A DNA stretch of 64,000 bases from Syntrophobotulus glycolicus DSM 8271 (GCF_000190635.1 NC_015172.1:1612001-1676000), one strand, 5' to 3'; shown: positions 53,124 to 62,413, counted from the first letter of the stretch. Numbers and translations are program-made. Notes: generated from the letters alone by a model not told the origin.

Positions 53124-53984
53124 ATGGGTGTTCAGATATTAACGGACAGCACAAGCTACTTGCCAAAAGACATCATTGAGGAATTGGGGATTAATGTCGC
53201 TTCGCTTAATATTTCATTTGATGGGGAAAGCAGACGTGAAATAGATATCGATAATCAAACATTTTATCAGACAATGTCTGAACGGGGAATCCCTAAGTCA
53301 TCACAGCCTTCAGCCGGCGAATTATATCACATGATGTTTTCTGCGATTGAAAAAGGAGACAGTCTTTGCTGCATATTTTTATCTTCAGAAATGAGCGGAA
53401 CCTTTACCGCGGCATATACAGTTAAAGAAATGATTTTAAGGGAAAAAAAAGATGCCGAAATCGAAATCATTGATTCCAAATCCAATTCCATGCAATTGGG
53501 ATTTGCGGTGATCACAGCGGCCAGGGCGGCAAAAGCGGGCAAAACGTTGAGTGAAGTGAAAGAAGCGGTTCTTCAAAACATCAAAAGAAGCCGGTTTTTG
53601 TTTATTCCGGACAGTTTGGAATACCTGAAAAAAGGCGGAAGAATCGGTAATGCAAGTGCATTGATCGGAAATTTGTTTAAAATCATTCCCATACTTACTG
53701 TGGAAAGCGGCAAAACAACGACCTTTATGAAAGTCAGAACGAAAAAAAACGCCGTCCAGGCCATGCTGGAAAAAATGATGGAGGATATCGCTAAATTTGG
53801 ACTTGGAGAAGTTATTGTCCACCATATTAATTGTTGGGATGAAGCAAAAGAAATCGTCCAGGTGATTGAGCGTAGATTGAAAGTAATGGCCAAAATCATC
53901 AGCATCGGGCCAGTCATCGGCCTTCATGTCGGCCCGGGTTCAATCGGAATTGTTTATTATACCAATCAGGATATGAGGGAATGA
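53124..53984 (+). CDS. DegV family fatty acid-binding protein
   Basis: 286 residues from the ATG at 53124 (AAAGGA ten bases upstream; an earlier in-frame start at 53097 lacks support). The family start VQILTDSTSYLPKDIIEELG, the SSQPSAGELYHMM block with the fatty-acid-binding serine region, and CIFLSSEMSGTFTAA are all present. DegV/FakB proteins hold a fatty acid for phosphorylation by FakA. No fakA is seen here. The thioesterase gene follows after seven bases, suggesting joint work on acyl groups. Confidence 0.92.
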   Translation: MGVQILTDSTSYLPKDIIEELGINVASLNISFDGESRREIDIDNQTFYQTMSERGIPKSSQPSAGELYHMMFSAIEKGDSLCCIFLSSEMSGTFTAAYTVKEMILREKKDAEIEIIDSKSNSMQLGFAVITAARAAKAGKTLSEVKEAVLQNIKRSRFLFIPDSLEYLKKGGRIGNASALIGNLFKIIPILTVESGKTTTFMKVRTKKNAVQAMLEKMMEDIAKFGLGEVIVHHINCWDEAKEIVQVIERRLKVMAKIISIGPVIGLHVGPGSIGIVYYTNQDMRE

Positions 53985-53991
53985 TGTACAG

Positions 53992-54396
53992 ATGAATAAA
54001 ATCATTAAGTTTTTTGAGAAAGATCAATTTGCTGCGATGTGCGGCATAAAGCTGATTGAGGCAAGGCCAGGCTATGCTCTGGCGCGGGTCAATATTTCAG
54101 AAGACCATCTGAATGCCGTCCGTATTGTTCAGGGAGGATTAATCTTTACGCTCGCTGATCTGGCTTTTGCCGCTGCGATAAATTCTTATGGGCAAGTCGC
54201 CGTTTCGATCAGCTCCAATATTTCTTATTTTAAATCGGCAAGGGGCGGTGAGCTTTTGGCGGAGGCAAAAGAAGTTTCCGTCAACCAAAAGCTTGCCAAT
54301 TATGATATCGAAATATTCGATGAGAATAAAGAATTGATTGCCAAATTCAATGGCACAGCTTATATCAAAAAAGAACAGATAGATTTTGAGAAATAA
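53992..54396 (+). CDS. PaaI-type hotdog thioesterase
   Basis: 134 residues. Hotdog fold with LNAVRIVQGGLIFTLADLAF, where the Asp-Leu-Ala region on the central helix aligns with the PaaI active site, and SISSNISYFKSARGGELLAE. It should hydrolyse small acyl-CoA or aryl-CoA thioesters. It lies seven bases after degV and 26 bases before panE, in one operon. Confidence 0.88.
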   Translation: MNKIIKFFEKDQFAAMCGIKLIEARPGYALARVNISEDHLNAVRIVQGGLIFTLADLAFAAAINSYGQVAVSISSNISYFKSARGGELLAEAKEVSVNQKLANYDIEIFDENKELIAKFNGTAYIKKEQIDFEK

Positions 54397-54422
54397 ATAG
54401 AGTTGAAAAGAGTGACGGTTGG

Positions 54423-55376
54423 ATGAATGCGTTATTAATCGGCCCCGGAGCAGTGGGGCTTGGTATTGCTGCGTCTCTGCTTGATTCAGGATGGAAGCTG
54501 GATATCCTTGCGGCAGGGAAAACCAAAGAAAGCCTTGATACTTTTGGAATAATCCGTAGAGGGCTCTTTAAAGAAATAACAGTTCCGGCGGCAGAAGTAA
54601 AGACTTTCAGCACTCTCGATGAAATTCAGAATCAATATGATTTTGTTTTAGTTTGCACCAAGACGACAGCGTCTTTGGATGTTGCCGCTGAGTTAAGTCA
54701 AAATAAGCATAAATTAAAGAGACAGGGGAAAATTGTACTTTTCCAGAACGGATTTGGAAATGATGAAGTGTTTTTAGAAACCTTCTCAAAAGACCGGATT
54801 TATTCGGCCCGGATTATTACCGGGTTCAGCAGGCCGGAGCGATACATCAGCGAAGTGACGGTCCATGCCGCTCCGATACTGATCGGGAGTTTATATGGTG
54901 AAGATCTGGAGTGTATGATCCCTCTTGTAGAAGCCATTAATAGCGGAGGATTGCCTTGTGCCATAACCGAAGAGATAGAAAAAGCTTTATGGGCCAAGAT
55001 GCTTTATAATTGTACGCTGAATCCCTTAAGTGCGGTATTGAACGCAAATTATGGAGAGCTTGCTGAAGATCGTCATACGATTGAAATTATGGATGGATTG
55101 ATTGAGGAGATATTTCAGGTTATGAGGATCTCCGGATACAGTTCTTATTGGGATGACCCTGAAGCGTATAAAAAAGAATTTTATGAACAGCTGATTCCGC
55201 CCACATGTGATCATCGGTCTTCCACTTTGCAGGATATAGAAAAAAAGATAAAGACTGAAATTGACAGCCTGACCGGAGTGATCGTGAAGTTGGGAAATCA
55301 ACATCATATTCCCGTTCCTTTGAACCAAATGCTGTTTCATCTAATTAAGGCAAAAGAAAACGCTGCTGTCAGATAA
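54423..55376 (+). CDS. panE: 2-dehydropantoate 2-reductase family protein
   Basis: 317 residues. A Rossmann GxGxxG motif opens the protein (ALLIGPGAVGLGIAASLL), then VLVCTKTTASLDVAAEL, the catalytic-Lys region ALWAKMLYNCTLNPLSAVL, and a C-terminal ApbA domain with ehS/T-type STLQDIEKK. It reduces ketopantoate to pantoate with NADPH in pantothenate synthesis. The family also contains paralogues with other 2-keto substrates, and no other pan gene is in view, so the symbol is provisional. The ATG at 54423 follows a weak site. Confidence 0.85.
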   Translation: MNALLIGPGAVGLGIAASLLDSGWKLDILAAGKTKESLDTFGIIRRGLFKEITVPAAEVKTFSTLDEIQNQYDFVLVCTKTTASLDVAAELSQNKHKLKRQGKIVLFQNGFGNDEVFLETFSKDRIYSARIITGFSRPERYISEVTVHAAPILIGSLYGEDLECMIPLVEAINSGGLPCAITEEIEKALWAKMLYNCTLNPLSAVLNANYGELAEDRHTIEIMDGLIEEIFQVMRISGYSSYWDDPEAYKKEFYEQLIPPTCDHRSSTLQDIEKKIKTEIDSLTGVIVKLGNQHHIPVPLNQMLFHLIKAKENAAVR

Positions 55377-55441
55377 AGTTTCCAGTGAATTCCCAGATCA
55401 TTGCTATACAATTGGTAACTTACTTTCCAAAAAGTGCTTAC

Positions 55442-55470
55442 TTGTTTATCAAAATTAAAGGGATTATAGT
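55442..55470 (+). promoter_or_regulatory. Possible promoter of the Fe-ADH / MFS genes
   Basis: TATAGT (55465-55470) with TTGTTT (55442-55447) 17 bases upstream; no gene lies between this and the ADH start. Confidence 0.4.
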
Positions 55471-55525
55471 ATATAGGACAGAAATCATCCTGTAAACAGG
55501 AAACAAGGATCAGGAGGTTTTAGAT

Positions 55526-56704
55526 ATGAAGTTTAATTATAATATGCCAACTAAAATTTTGTTTGGCCCCGGAAAGCTGAATAGCTTGAAAAAAGAGAAG
55601 CTTCCCGGGAAAAAAGCATTAATCGTCATCTCGGCAGGGAATTCCATGAAAAGCAACGGATACTTGGACAGGGTCATCGAAATTCTCAATTCCAAGGGAA
55701 TCAAAGCTGTAATCTTTGATCAAATCCTCCCCAATCCCGTAAAAGCTCATGTCATGGAAGGAGCAAAGATCGCTGTTCGGGAAGAATGTGATTTTGTGAT
55801 TGGTCTTGGCGGCGGGAGCAGCATCGATTCGGCAAAGAGCATTGCGGTAATGGCAAAGAATCCTGGTGACTACTGGGATTACATCAGCGGAGGAACAGGA
55901 AAAGGAAAGCCTGTTGAAAACGGAGCGCTGCCGGTAGTGGCCATTACAACTACCGCCGGTACCGGAACAGAAGCTGACCCATGGACTGTAATTACAAAAG
56001 AAGACACGAAGGAAAAAATTGGTTTTGGAAATGCGGATACTTTCCCGGTATTATCTGTAGTTGACCCTGAGCTAATGCTGACCGTACCGAAGAAGCTTAC
56101 CGCTTATCAGGGATTTGACGCGTTTTTTCATGCGACGGAAGGTTATATTGCCAAAATAGCAAATCCGTTCAGTGATCTCTATGCGTTAAAGAGTATCGAG
56201 CTTATTGCCCGGTACCTGCCGCGAGCGGTTAAAGACGGCAACGATCTTGAAGCACGGACACAGGTTGCTTTGGCCAACACTCTTTCAGGCTTTGTCGAGT
56301 CTACTTCCAGCTGTACATCCGAACATTCCATGGAACATGCTTTAAGTGCCTATTACCCTGATCTTCCGCATGGAGCAGGACTGATCATGTTGTCTGAGGC
56401 GTATTATACGTTCTTTGCCTCCAAAGTTCCTGAACGGTTTATTTCTATGGCTGAAGCAATGGGAGTGAATGTTGATCTTCTTCCTGAAAACGAGCGGCCA
56501 ATGGCTTTTGTTCAGGCCCTGGTCAAACTTCAGCAAGATTGTGAAGTTGACGGGCTGAAAATGTCCGATTATGGGATAAAAAGGGAGGAAATAACCTTGC
56601 TGGCCGATCATGCCAGAGAGACAATGGGCGGGCTGTTTACTGTTGATCCATACAGCCTGTCGCTGGAAGAGACAACGGAAATCATGAAAAACGCTTATAA
56701 ATAG
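55526..56704 (+). CDS. Iron-containing alcohol dehydrogenase
   Basis: 392 residues. It has the NAD(P) loop VIGLGGGSSIDSAKSIAVMA, the TAGTGTEADPW block and the iron site around HATEGYIAK, SEHSMEHALSAYYPDLPHGAG (metal His residues). Type III ADHs act on primary alcohols, diols or aldehydes; the wording resembles butanol/lactaldehyde-type enzymes but the substrate cannot be fixed. AGGAGG precedes the ATG. The MFS gene starts 24 bases after the stop, so the two are probably co-transcribed. Confidence 0.92.
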   Translation: MKFNYNMPTKILFGPGKLNSLKKEKLPGKKALIVISAGNSMKSNGYLDRVIEILNSKGIKAVIFDQILPNPVKAHVMEGAKIAVREECDFVIGLGGGSSIDSAKSIAVMAKNPGDYWDYISGGTGKGKPVENGALPVVAITTTAGTGTEADPWTVITKEDTKEKIGFGNADTFPVLSVVDPELMLTVPKKLTAYQGFDAFFHATEGYIAKIANPFSDLYALKSIELIARYLPRAVKDGNDLEARTQVALANTLSGFVESTSSCTSEHSMEHALSAYYPDLPHGAGLIMLSEAYYTFFASKVPERFISMAEAMGVNVDLLPENERPMAFVQALVKLQQDCEVDGLKMSDYGIKREEITLLADHARETMGGLFTVDPYSLSLEETTEIMKNAYK

Positions 56705-56728
56705 TTTCCGAATGAAAAAGAGGAGAAA

Positions 56729-57943
56729 ATGTTGAGCAAACCGGATAAAGAAGAATTTGCTTTGAATAGGCCCCTTATCCTATTAATGGCTGCCGCTGCC
56801 GGAATAGCGGTAGCCAATTTATATTATATTCAGCCCCTTCTTTCTGAAATCGCCGAATATTTCAAGGTATCCCAAGCAACCGCAGGCATGGCGGCAACTC
56901 TTACTCAGGTAGGCTATGCTCTGGGTCTTTTTTGCTTTGTGCCCCTGGGAGATATCAAAGAACGCCGTTCAACAATCGTTCTGTTTCTCGTGTTGACCTC
57001 AGCTTCATTATTATTGATGGCGCTCTCAACAAATATGAGCATGGTGTTGGTCTCTTCCCTGGGAATAGGTTTTTTTACCATTATCCCTCAGTTGATTATT
57101 CCCTTTGCCGCTCATCTGGCTAATCCCGAAGAAAGGGGGAGAATACTGGGAACCGTTTTGAGCGGAGTTCTCATCGGTATTCTTCTTTCAAGAACATTCA
57201 GCGGGATCATCGGTTCGGCCTTTGGCTGGAGAATAGTTTACTTGGCGGCAGCGGGGATGATTCTGCTTCTTGCTGTTTTGACGCGAAAATTCCTGCCGCG
57301 AAGTCTGCCCGCTTCAAAGATCCCTTATTGGAGTCTTATCCGTTCTTTAAAAGGCTTAATGAAAAGTGAACCTGTTTTGAAAGAGGCGGCAGTGAATGGA
57401 GCCCTGATGTTTGGAGCATTCAGCGCTTTTTGGACATCGCTGGTCTTTCTTTTGGAAACCCCTGTTTATCATTTGGGAACACAGGAAGCGGGAATGTTTG
57501 GACTGGTTGGGGTTGTCGGAGCCCTGGCCGCCCCTTTGGTCGGAAGAATCTCCGACCAACGCAGCCCCAGATTTACAGTGGGCATTTCAGTTATTCTTTC
57601 TTTCCTCTCCTTTATCTGTTTTATTCTGATCGGAGAAAAACTGATCGGGCTGATTATCGGTATTCTCCTTTTAGACCTGGGGACACAAGGAGGACAGGTT
57701 TCCAACCAGGCAAGGATTCAGGCTTTGAGGGGAGAGATCAGGAACCGGCTGAACACGGTGTTTATGGTTTCTTATTTTACGGGAGGGTCATTAGGTTCGT
57801 TTTTAAGTACGCTTGCCTGGAAGCAATTTGGCTGGACGGGGGTTTGTTCAGTCGGATTGATTTTTCAATTACTGGCAGTTTTGTTCCATTATGTGATCTT
57901 TAAACCAGAGCAAAACATCTGCGGTGAAAAATGCCGGGAATGA
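56729..57943 (+). CDS. MFS transporter (drug/proton antiporter type)
   Basis: 404 residues with 12 membrane segments. Features of the DHA-type MFS: AVANLYYIQPLLSEIAEYF, a loop 2-3 motif A variant FVPLGDIKERRSTI, and GVLIGILLSRTFSGIIGSAF. The pattern is close to YbcL/YgaY-like exporters with an N-terminal 'NLYYIQPLL' signature. GAGGAGAAA precedes the ATG. The substrate is unknown. Immediately downstream begins the tandem-repeat promoter of the lipoprotein gene. Confidence 0.9.
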   Translation: MLSKPDKEEFALNRPLILLMAAAAGIAVANLYYIQPLLSEIAEYFKVSQATAGMAATLTQVGYALGLFCFVPLGDIKERRSTIVLFLVLTSASLLLMALSTNMSMVLVSSLGIGFFTIIPQLIIPFAAHLANPEERGRILGTVLSGVLIGILLSRTFSGIIGSAFGWRIVYLAAAGMILLLAVLTRKFLPRSLPASKIPYWSLIRSLKGLMKSEPVLKEAAVNGALMFGAFSAFWTSLVFLLETPVYHLGTQEAGMFGLVGVVGALAAPLVGRISDQRSPRFTVGISVILSFLSFICFILIGEKLIGLIIGILLLDLGTQGGQVSNQARIQALRGEIRNRLNTVFMVSYFTGGSLGSFLSTLAWKQFGWTGVCSVGLIFQLLAVLFHYVIFKPEQNICGEKCRE

Positions 57944-57960
57944 CTGGCTGAGGGAAGAAA

Positions 57961-58037
57961 ATTCAGGAAACTTTCAGCTTGAATTCAAGCAGGTTTCAGT
58001 GAACATTAAGGAAATATTCAGGAAGGTATTTTATAGT
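57961..58037 (+). promoter_or_regulatory. Six tandem 11-bp repeats plus -10 box: regulated promoter of the lipoprotein gene
   Basis: Six contiguous 11-base units start at 57961, 57972, 57983, 57994, 58005 and 58016, with consensus (A/T)TTCAGGAAAC; for example ATTCAGGAAAC, TTTCAGTGAAC and ATTCAGGAAGG. Five bases after the last unit comes TATAGT (58032-58037). There is no proper -35; the repeats occupy its place. Helically phased 11-bp direct repeats are the usual target of OmpR/PhoB-family response regulators. Confidence 0.75.
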
Positions 58038-58089
58038 AATAATGAAGTGTTTCCAAAAATAAGAAAGATAAACATGGAGGATGCAGAAG

Positions 58090-58620
58090 TTGAAGAAGAA
58101 AATGCTTACTGTAATGGGAACTTTGTTATTGCTGATCGCCCTGATCGTCACCGGATGTTCACGCGGAGCTGCCGACGACGCCGCTGCGGATGACGCCGCT
58201 GCCGGCAAGCAGGAAAATGCCGGAAATCATGACAGGCAGCCTGGCGACGGGCAGAATAGCATGCAAGCTTTGATGCCTGATATTGCCAAGGCCTTGAATA
58301 TGGAACAGACGGAACTGGAAACCCAGCTGCAGTCAGGCAAGAAACTCGCGGATATTGCCGGTGAAAAAAATGTTGCGGTAGACAGTCTGATTGCACAGAT
58401 CAAGTCATTGTTGGATGCTGATATTGATCAAGCGGTCCAGGAGGAAAAAATCACCTCGGACCAGGCGAGCAAACAAAAGGAACAAACTACGCAGAGAGCC
58501 ACTGATATGGTAAATGGCAAGACCCCCGAGCCTGGATCAGGCGGAGGTCCGAAAGACGGAGAGAGACCGGACGGTCAACAGGGGAACCCTCCGGATGCGC
58601 CAGACGCCTCAACAAAATAG
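58090..58620 (+). CDS. Small secreted lipoprotein with helical repeat-like domain
   Basis: 176 residues from a TTG at 58090, nine bases after GGAGG; the ATG at 58081 directly abuts that site and is unlikely. A lipobox (LLLLIALIVTGC) is followed by an Ala/Asp linker and a helical domain (DIAKALNMEQTELETQLQSG, KKLADIAGEKNVAVDSLIAQ, DIDQAVQEEKITSDQASKQK). This pattern of 'elt-leaqLqsGksLadIA' is frequent in secreted Firmicute and actinobacterial proteins of unknown function. The C-terminus is Gly/Pro/Asp-rich. Its promoter shares repeats with the export operon that follows, so it is probably a partner, sensor or chaperone of that system (inference). Confidence 0.8.
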   Translation: MKKKMLTVMGTLLLLIALIVTGCSRGAADDAAADDAAAGKQENAGNHDRQPGDGQNSMQALMPDIAKALNMEQTELETQLQSGKKLADIAGEKNVAVDSLIAQIKSLLDADIDQAVQEEKITSDQASKQKEQTTQRATDMVNGKTPEPGSGGGPKDGERPDGQQGNPPDAPDASTK

Positions 58621-58627
58621 ATACTTA

Positions 58628-58662
58628 AAGGATCGCTTGATTAACGTCATCAAGCGATCCTT
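58628..58662 (+). terminator. Hairpin terminator after the lipoprotein gene
   Basis: A perfect 14-bp stem, AAGGATCGCTTGAT (58628-58641) with ATCAAGCGATCCTT (58649-58662). The following T-tract is short, so efficiency is uncertain. Confidence 0.65.
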
Positions 58663-58704
58663 ATGATTTACATATTGAAAAAAACAAAAGGTCTATTCAA
58701 CAAA

Positions 58705-58770
58705 TTCCGGCAAACTTTCAGGGAATTTTCAGGAAACGTAAAGGTCTGATTCAGAAAATGATTTTATAGT
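58705..58770 (+). promoter_or_regulatory. Tandem 11-bp repeats plus -10 box: regulated promoter of the export operon
   Basis: Units TTCCGGCAAAC (58705), TTTCAGGGAAT (58716), TTTCAGGAAAC (58727), a degenerate unit (58738) and ATTCAGAAAAT (58749) run in 11-base register. TATAGT (58765-58770) lies five bases after the last, exactly the spacing seen upstream of the lipoprotein gene, and both share the context ATTTTATAGT. The same regulator should control both. Confidence 0.75.
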
Positions 58771-58839
58771 ATAAACTGTATTCCTGCAATATCCAGATAG
58801 AAAAAGCGAATATACTCGGAAGTGGAAGGAGAGCAATAG

Positions 58840-60447
58840 GTGAAATTTAATTTGAAAAATCCCGCCGGTTTCCTAAAAAACGGCTCAAAAACAGCAGGCG
58901 CCTTTTTGCACAGCAAGCTCAATACAAGGAAAAAGAAAATCATTGCGGGTTTACTGGCCTCAGTCCTGATTATTGGGGGAAGCTATAGTGTTTACCATGC
59001 CTTTGCCAAAAAAACTCCCGCGGCCACGGCAGTGACAAATATCGTGAAAAAGGGCAGTATTGTCAAGTCAATTGATGCCACTGGGACAGTAAATTATCCG
59101 AATGCCGTAAAACTGGGGTTTGAACAAAGTGGAAGCGGCTCCTTGCAGATCACAGAATTGAATGTGAAACAAGGAGATAAGGTCAGTCAGGGACAAGTGT
59201 TGGCCAAGATAGACGACACGACACTTGAGCAGACCCTTTCCCAAAAGGAATTGAATCTTGCTTCGGCCCAGGCCAAATATCAGGAGGCGTTGGAAGGTTC
59301 AAATTCAACCATATTATCGACGTTGGCCAGTGCCATGACGAAATTAAATGAGGCCCAGGAGTCTTTAAATACGGCGAAGCGGGAGGCAGACCCCGCCTAT
59401 TTGACCAACCAGGTTTTCCTGGCCAAACAGAAAGTTGAAGCGGCGAGTGAGGCGTTGACCAAAGCCCAGCAGTCCGGTGTAACGACCAATGTGCCATCCG
59501 CTCAGGCCTCATTAGATGAGGCGGAAAAAGCGTTAAAAACCGCTCAGGACGCCCAAAACGGGGAAGCGGGGAAGGTCCTGGAATCGGCCGAGAATGCTTA
59601 CGAAGCGGCGAAAACCAATCTCGAAGCGGCCCAGGCTCAGGCCAAGAGATATTCAACCAGTGATTCGCCTACCCTTCTGGCGGCCATGGCTTCACTGGCC
59701 CAGGCTCAGGCAGATCTCTCGGAGGCTCAGGACAATTATGCCAATGCTTCCATTGTCGCGCCTATGGATGGCGTCATTGTCACAGTCTCAGTGGAAAACT
59801 ATGAGACGGTTTCATCTTCGGACAGTATCATTACAATGGTTGCGGCGACAGATGTTTTTGACATCGAGACGACTGTCGATCAGTCGGATATTACGAAAAT
59901 CGAGGTTGGACAAAAAGCGGTCGTCACTCTTGATACTCTGGCGGATACAGAAATAAGCGCCACGGTATCACAGGTTGATCTGGAAGGGACAATTACCTCA
60001 GGGGTTACCAGCTTTAGTGTAAAGGTGACGATAGACGAACCAAGCTCCGTTTTGCGGTCGGGAATGAATGCCGATGTCAGCATTATCCTGGCGCAGTCTC
60101 AGGATGTCCTGACCATACCCAGTGAAGCGCTTGTCGAAAGAGATAATCGTTCTTATGTCCGGGTTCCCAAAAACGAAAATGCCATGGATATTACCCAGGC
60201 CGATGTCAACCTGGTTGAGGTAGAAACAGGGCTTGATAATGATACCGATGTCGAAATCAAAAGCGGATTGACAGAGGGTCAGAAGATCATTGTAAGCTTT
60301 AAGGCTGTGGAATCTTCCCCGGCGGACTCTTCATCATCCGGCGGCAGCGGAAACAATTCTAACAGCGGTTTTGGCCAGCGCTCATCGGGAGGCGCTATGG
60401 GCGGTATGACCGGAGGTCCGAGCGGTGGTCCTCCTCCCGGAAACTGA
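58840..60447 (+). CDS. Membrane fusion protein of a MacAB-type exporter (HlyD family)
   Basis: 535 residues from a GTG at 58840 preceded by GGAAGGAGAG. One N-terminal membrane segment (IIAGLLASVLIIGGSYSVYHAF) is followed by a biotinyl-lipoyl half (ELNVKQGDKVSQGQVLAKID), a long Ala/Glu/Gln-rich coiled coil (about 130-295), the second lipoyl half (ASIVAPMDGVIVTVSVENYE) and a beta-barrel domain. The Ser/Gly/Met-rich tail (GGAMGGMTGGPSGGPPPGN) is unusual and may be disordered. In Gram-positives this protein joins the ATPase-permease pair encoded next. Cargo is unknown; the downstream CWB2 protein or peptides are candidates. Confidence 0.9.
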   Translation: MKFNLKNPAGFLKNGSKTAGAFLHSKLNTRKKKIIAGLLASVLIIGGSYSVYHAFAKKTPAATAVTNIVKKGSIVKSIDATGTVNYPNAVKLGFEQSGSGSLQITELNVKQGDKVSQGQVLAKIDDTTLEQTLSQKELNLASAQAKYQEALEGSNSTILSTLASAMTKLNEAQESLNTAKREADPAYLTNQVFLAKQKVEAASEALTKAQQSGVTTNVPSAQASLDEAEKALKTAQDAQNGEAGKVLESAENAYEAAKTNLEAAQAQAKRYSTSDSPTLLAAMASLAQAQADLSEAQDNYANASIVAPMDGVIVTVSVENYETVSSSDSIITMVAATDVFDIETTVDQSDITKIEVGQKAVVTLDTLADTEISATVSQVDLEGTITSGVTSFSVKVTIDEPSSVLRSGMNADVSIILAQSQDVLTIPSEALVERDNRSYVRVPKNENAMDITQADVNLVEVETGLDNDTDVEIKSGLTEGQKIIVSFKAVESSPADSSSSGGSGNNSNSGFGQRSSGGAMGGMTGGPSGGPPPGN

Positions 60448-60460
60448 TGAAGGAGGAAAA

Positions 60461-61180
60461 ATGATTACACTTAAGGGAATCAAAAAGATTTATGCAAACG
60501 GGGAGATCCAGGTCGCAGCCTTAAGAGGAGTTGACCTGCAGGTTGATGAGGGAGAGTTTGTGGCGATAATGGGCCCTTCCGGTTCTGGAAAATCGACGAT
60601 GATGAATATTCTCGGCTGTTTAGACAGACCGACGGAGGGGAGTTATGTCCTGGATGGAATAGATGTCTCCCGGGCTTCCAGTGATGAGCTGTCCGTTGTC
60701 CGCAATACGAAGATCGGCTTTGTCTTTCAGGGCTTTAACCTGCTTGCGCGGACGACGGCGGTCGAAAATGTTGAGCTGCCAATGTTATATGCCGGAGTTC
60801 CGGCAAAGGAAAGACGGGAGCGGGCCTTGGCGGCTTTAGAATCAGTCGGGCTGGGAGCACGTGTTTATCACCGCCCCAAGGAATTATCCGGGGGGCAGCA
60901 GCAAAGGGTGGCCGTTGCCAGGGCTTTGGTGAATAGACCGGCAATTATTCTGGCCGATGAACCGACAGGAAACTTAGATACAAAATCCAGTATCGAGGTA
61001 ATGGCGATTTTTCAAAGGCTTCACCAGAATGGAAATACCATCGCTTTGGTCACCCATGAGCCGGATATCGCCGAACATACCAAAAGAAAAATTTTCTTCA
61101 GGGACGGGGCGGTGGAAAGTGACGAGAAAATAGAAATTCAGAGAATCGCTGATCCTTCAAAGTTCCAGGAAGGGGCATAA
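60461..61180 (+). CDS. MacB/LolD-type ABC transporter ATPase
   Basis: 239 residues from the ATG at 60461 with AAGGAGG upstream. Walker A MGPSGSGKSTMMNILG, Q-loop GFVFQGFNLL, signature LSGGQQQRVAVARA, Walker B IILADEPTGNLD and H-loop ALVTHEPD are intact. It is the energy-coupling subunit for the FtsX-type permease that follows three bases after its stop. Confidence 0.95.
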   Translation: MITLKGIKKIYANGEIQVAALRGVDLQVDEGEFVAIMGPSGSGKSTMMNILGCLDRPTEGSYVLDGIDVSRASSDELSVVRNTKIGFVFQGFNLLARTTAVENVELPMLYAGVPAKERRERALAALESVGLGARVYHRPKELSGGQQQRVAVARALVNRPAIILADEPTGNLDTKSSIEVMAIFQRLHQNGNTIALVTHEPDIAEHTKRKIFFRDGAVESDEKIEIQRIADPSKFQEGA

Positions 61181-61183
61181 GAA

Positions 61184-62413
61184 ATGAACTTTTGGGAATC
61201 TGTAAAAATATCCCTTCGGGCCTTGATTTCCAATAAACTGCGTTCAATACTGACGATGCTTGGAATTATCATTGGTGTAGGCGCGGTGATCGCTATGGTC
61301 GGTATCGGCAATGGGGCGACATCAGATATTACTTCGAGTATCCAAGGATTGGGCGCGAATTTATTGACTGTTTCACCGGGGCAATCAAGCTCAAATGGGG
61401 TCAGAAGCGCGGCCGGGAGTATGAATTCTTTAAAAATGAGCGATGCGGAAGAAATTGCAGCCTTGGGTGATTCCATTAAGGCGGTTGCCCCGACAAATAA
61501 CAAATCAGGGGTACAGGTCGTTTTGGGCGCGGAAAATACCAATACCACAATTACCGGAGCGACCGAGACGTATACCGAGGTTCGCAACCTGGAAATCAGT
61601 ACAGGGAGATTCATTACTGCGGAGGATGTTCAGGACTATGCGAAGGTAGCGGTAGTCGGGCCGTCAGTGGTAAGCTCACTTTTGGGAAGCGAAGACGCCG
61701 ACATCGTGGGCCAGAAGATTAAGATCAATAACATTCCTTTTAAGGTTGTGGGGGTGACAGTCAGTCAGGGTTCTTCGGGAATGAACAGCAGTGATGATAT
61801 GATCTTTATTCCGATTACGACCAATGCCAGCCGTCTGGTGGGCAATAAGTACCTGCGGACTATTTACGTAGCGGCAGCGTCCGAAGAAATGATGGATCAG
61901 GCCGAAGCGGAGATTATCGCCGTTTTGGAAAAAGCCCACGGTATTGATACCGGGGCGGGTGAAAGTGATGATTTTACGGTGCAAAACCAGGAAACGATTT
62001 TGGAAACCGTGCAAAGTGTCTCCAAGACCATGTCTATGCTTCTGGGAGGAATAGCCGGAATCTCCCTGTTGGTCGGCGGGATTGGGATCATGAATATTAT
62101 GCTGGTCTCAGTGACGGAAAGAACAAGGGAGATCGGAATCCGTAAAGCAATCGGTGCCAAGGAAAAAGACATTATGCTTCAGTTTCTGACGGAAGCTGTT
62201 GTTCTTTGCCTTCTGGGCGGAATGATCGGCATAGGGTTCGGCTATGCCGCCTCCGCACTTGTTTCCAAGTTTTTGAGCATGGGATCGAGTATTTCTGTTT
62301 CTTCCATCATCATTGCCTTTTGTTTTTCGGCCTTGATCGGCGTTGTTTTTGGGGTCGTGCCGGCCAGAAAAGCGGCAAAAATGGATCCGATTGATGCTTT
62401 GAGATTTGAATAA
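61184..62413 (+). CDS. MacB-type FtsX permease
   Basis: 409 residues. The N-terminal MacB-PCD region begins FWESVKISLRALISNKLRSI and LTMLGIIIGVGAVIAMVGIG, followed by a large extracytoplasmic domain (about 45-275). The FtsX domain then supplies three membrane segments (LLGGIAGISLLVGGIGIMNI, VSVTERTREIGIRKAIGAKE, VVPARKAAKMDPIDALRFE). This is the mechanotransmission permease of type VII ABC systems. It is co-transcribed with the MFP and ATPase. Confidence 0.94.
   Translation: MNFWESVKISLRALISNKLRSILTMLGIIIGVGAVIAMVGIGNGATSDITSSIQGLGANLLTVSPGQSSSNGVRSAAGSMNSLKMSDAEEIAALGDSIKAVAPTNNKSGVQVVLGAENTNTTITGATETYTEVRNLEISTGRFITAEDVQDYAKVAVVGPSVVSSLLGSEDADIVGQKIKINNIPFKVVGVTVSQGSSGMNSSDDMIFIPITTNASRLVGNKYLRTIYVAAASEEMMDQAEAEIIAVLEKAHGIDTGAGESDDFTVQNQETILETVQSVSKTMSMLLGGIAGISLLVGGIGIMNIMLVSVTERTREIGIRKAIGAKEKDIMLQFLTEAVVLCLLGGMIGIGFGYAASALVSKFLSMGSSISVSSIIIAFCFSALIGVVFGVVPARKAAKMDPIDALRFE

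Noticed and set aside
57430-57903. Overlapping 157-codon frame in the MFS gene
   Set aside because: Shadow of the transporter frame, without a ribosome site or domain.
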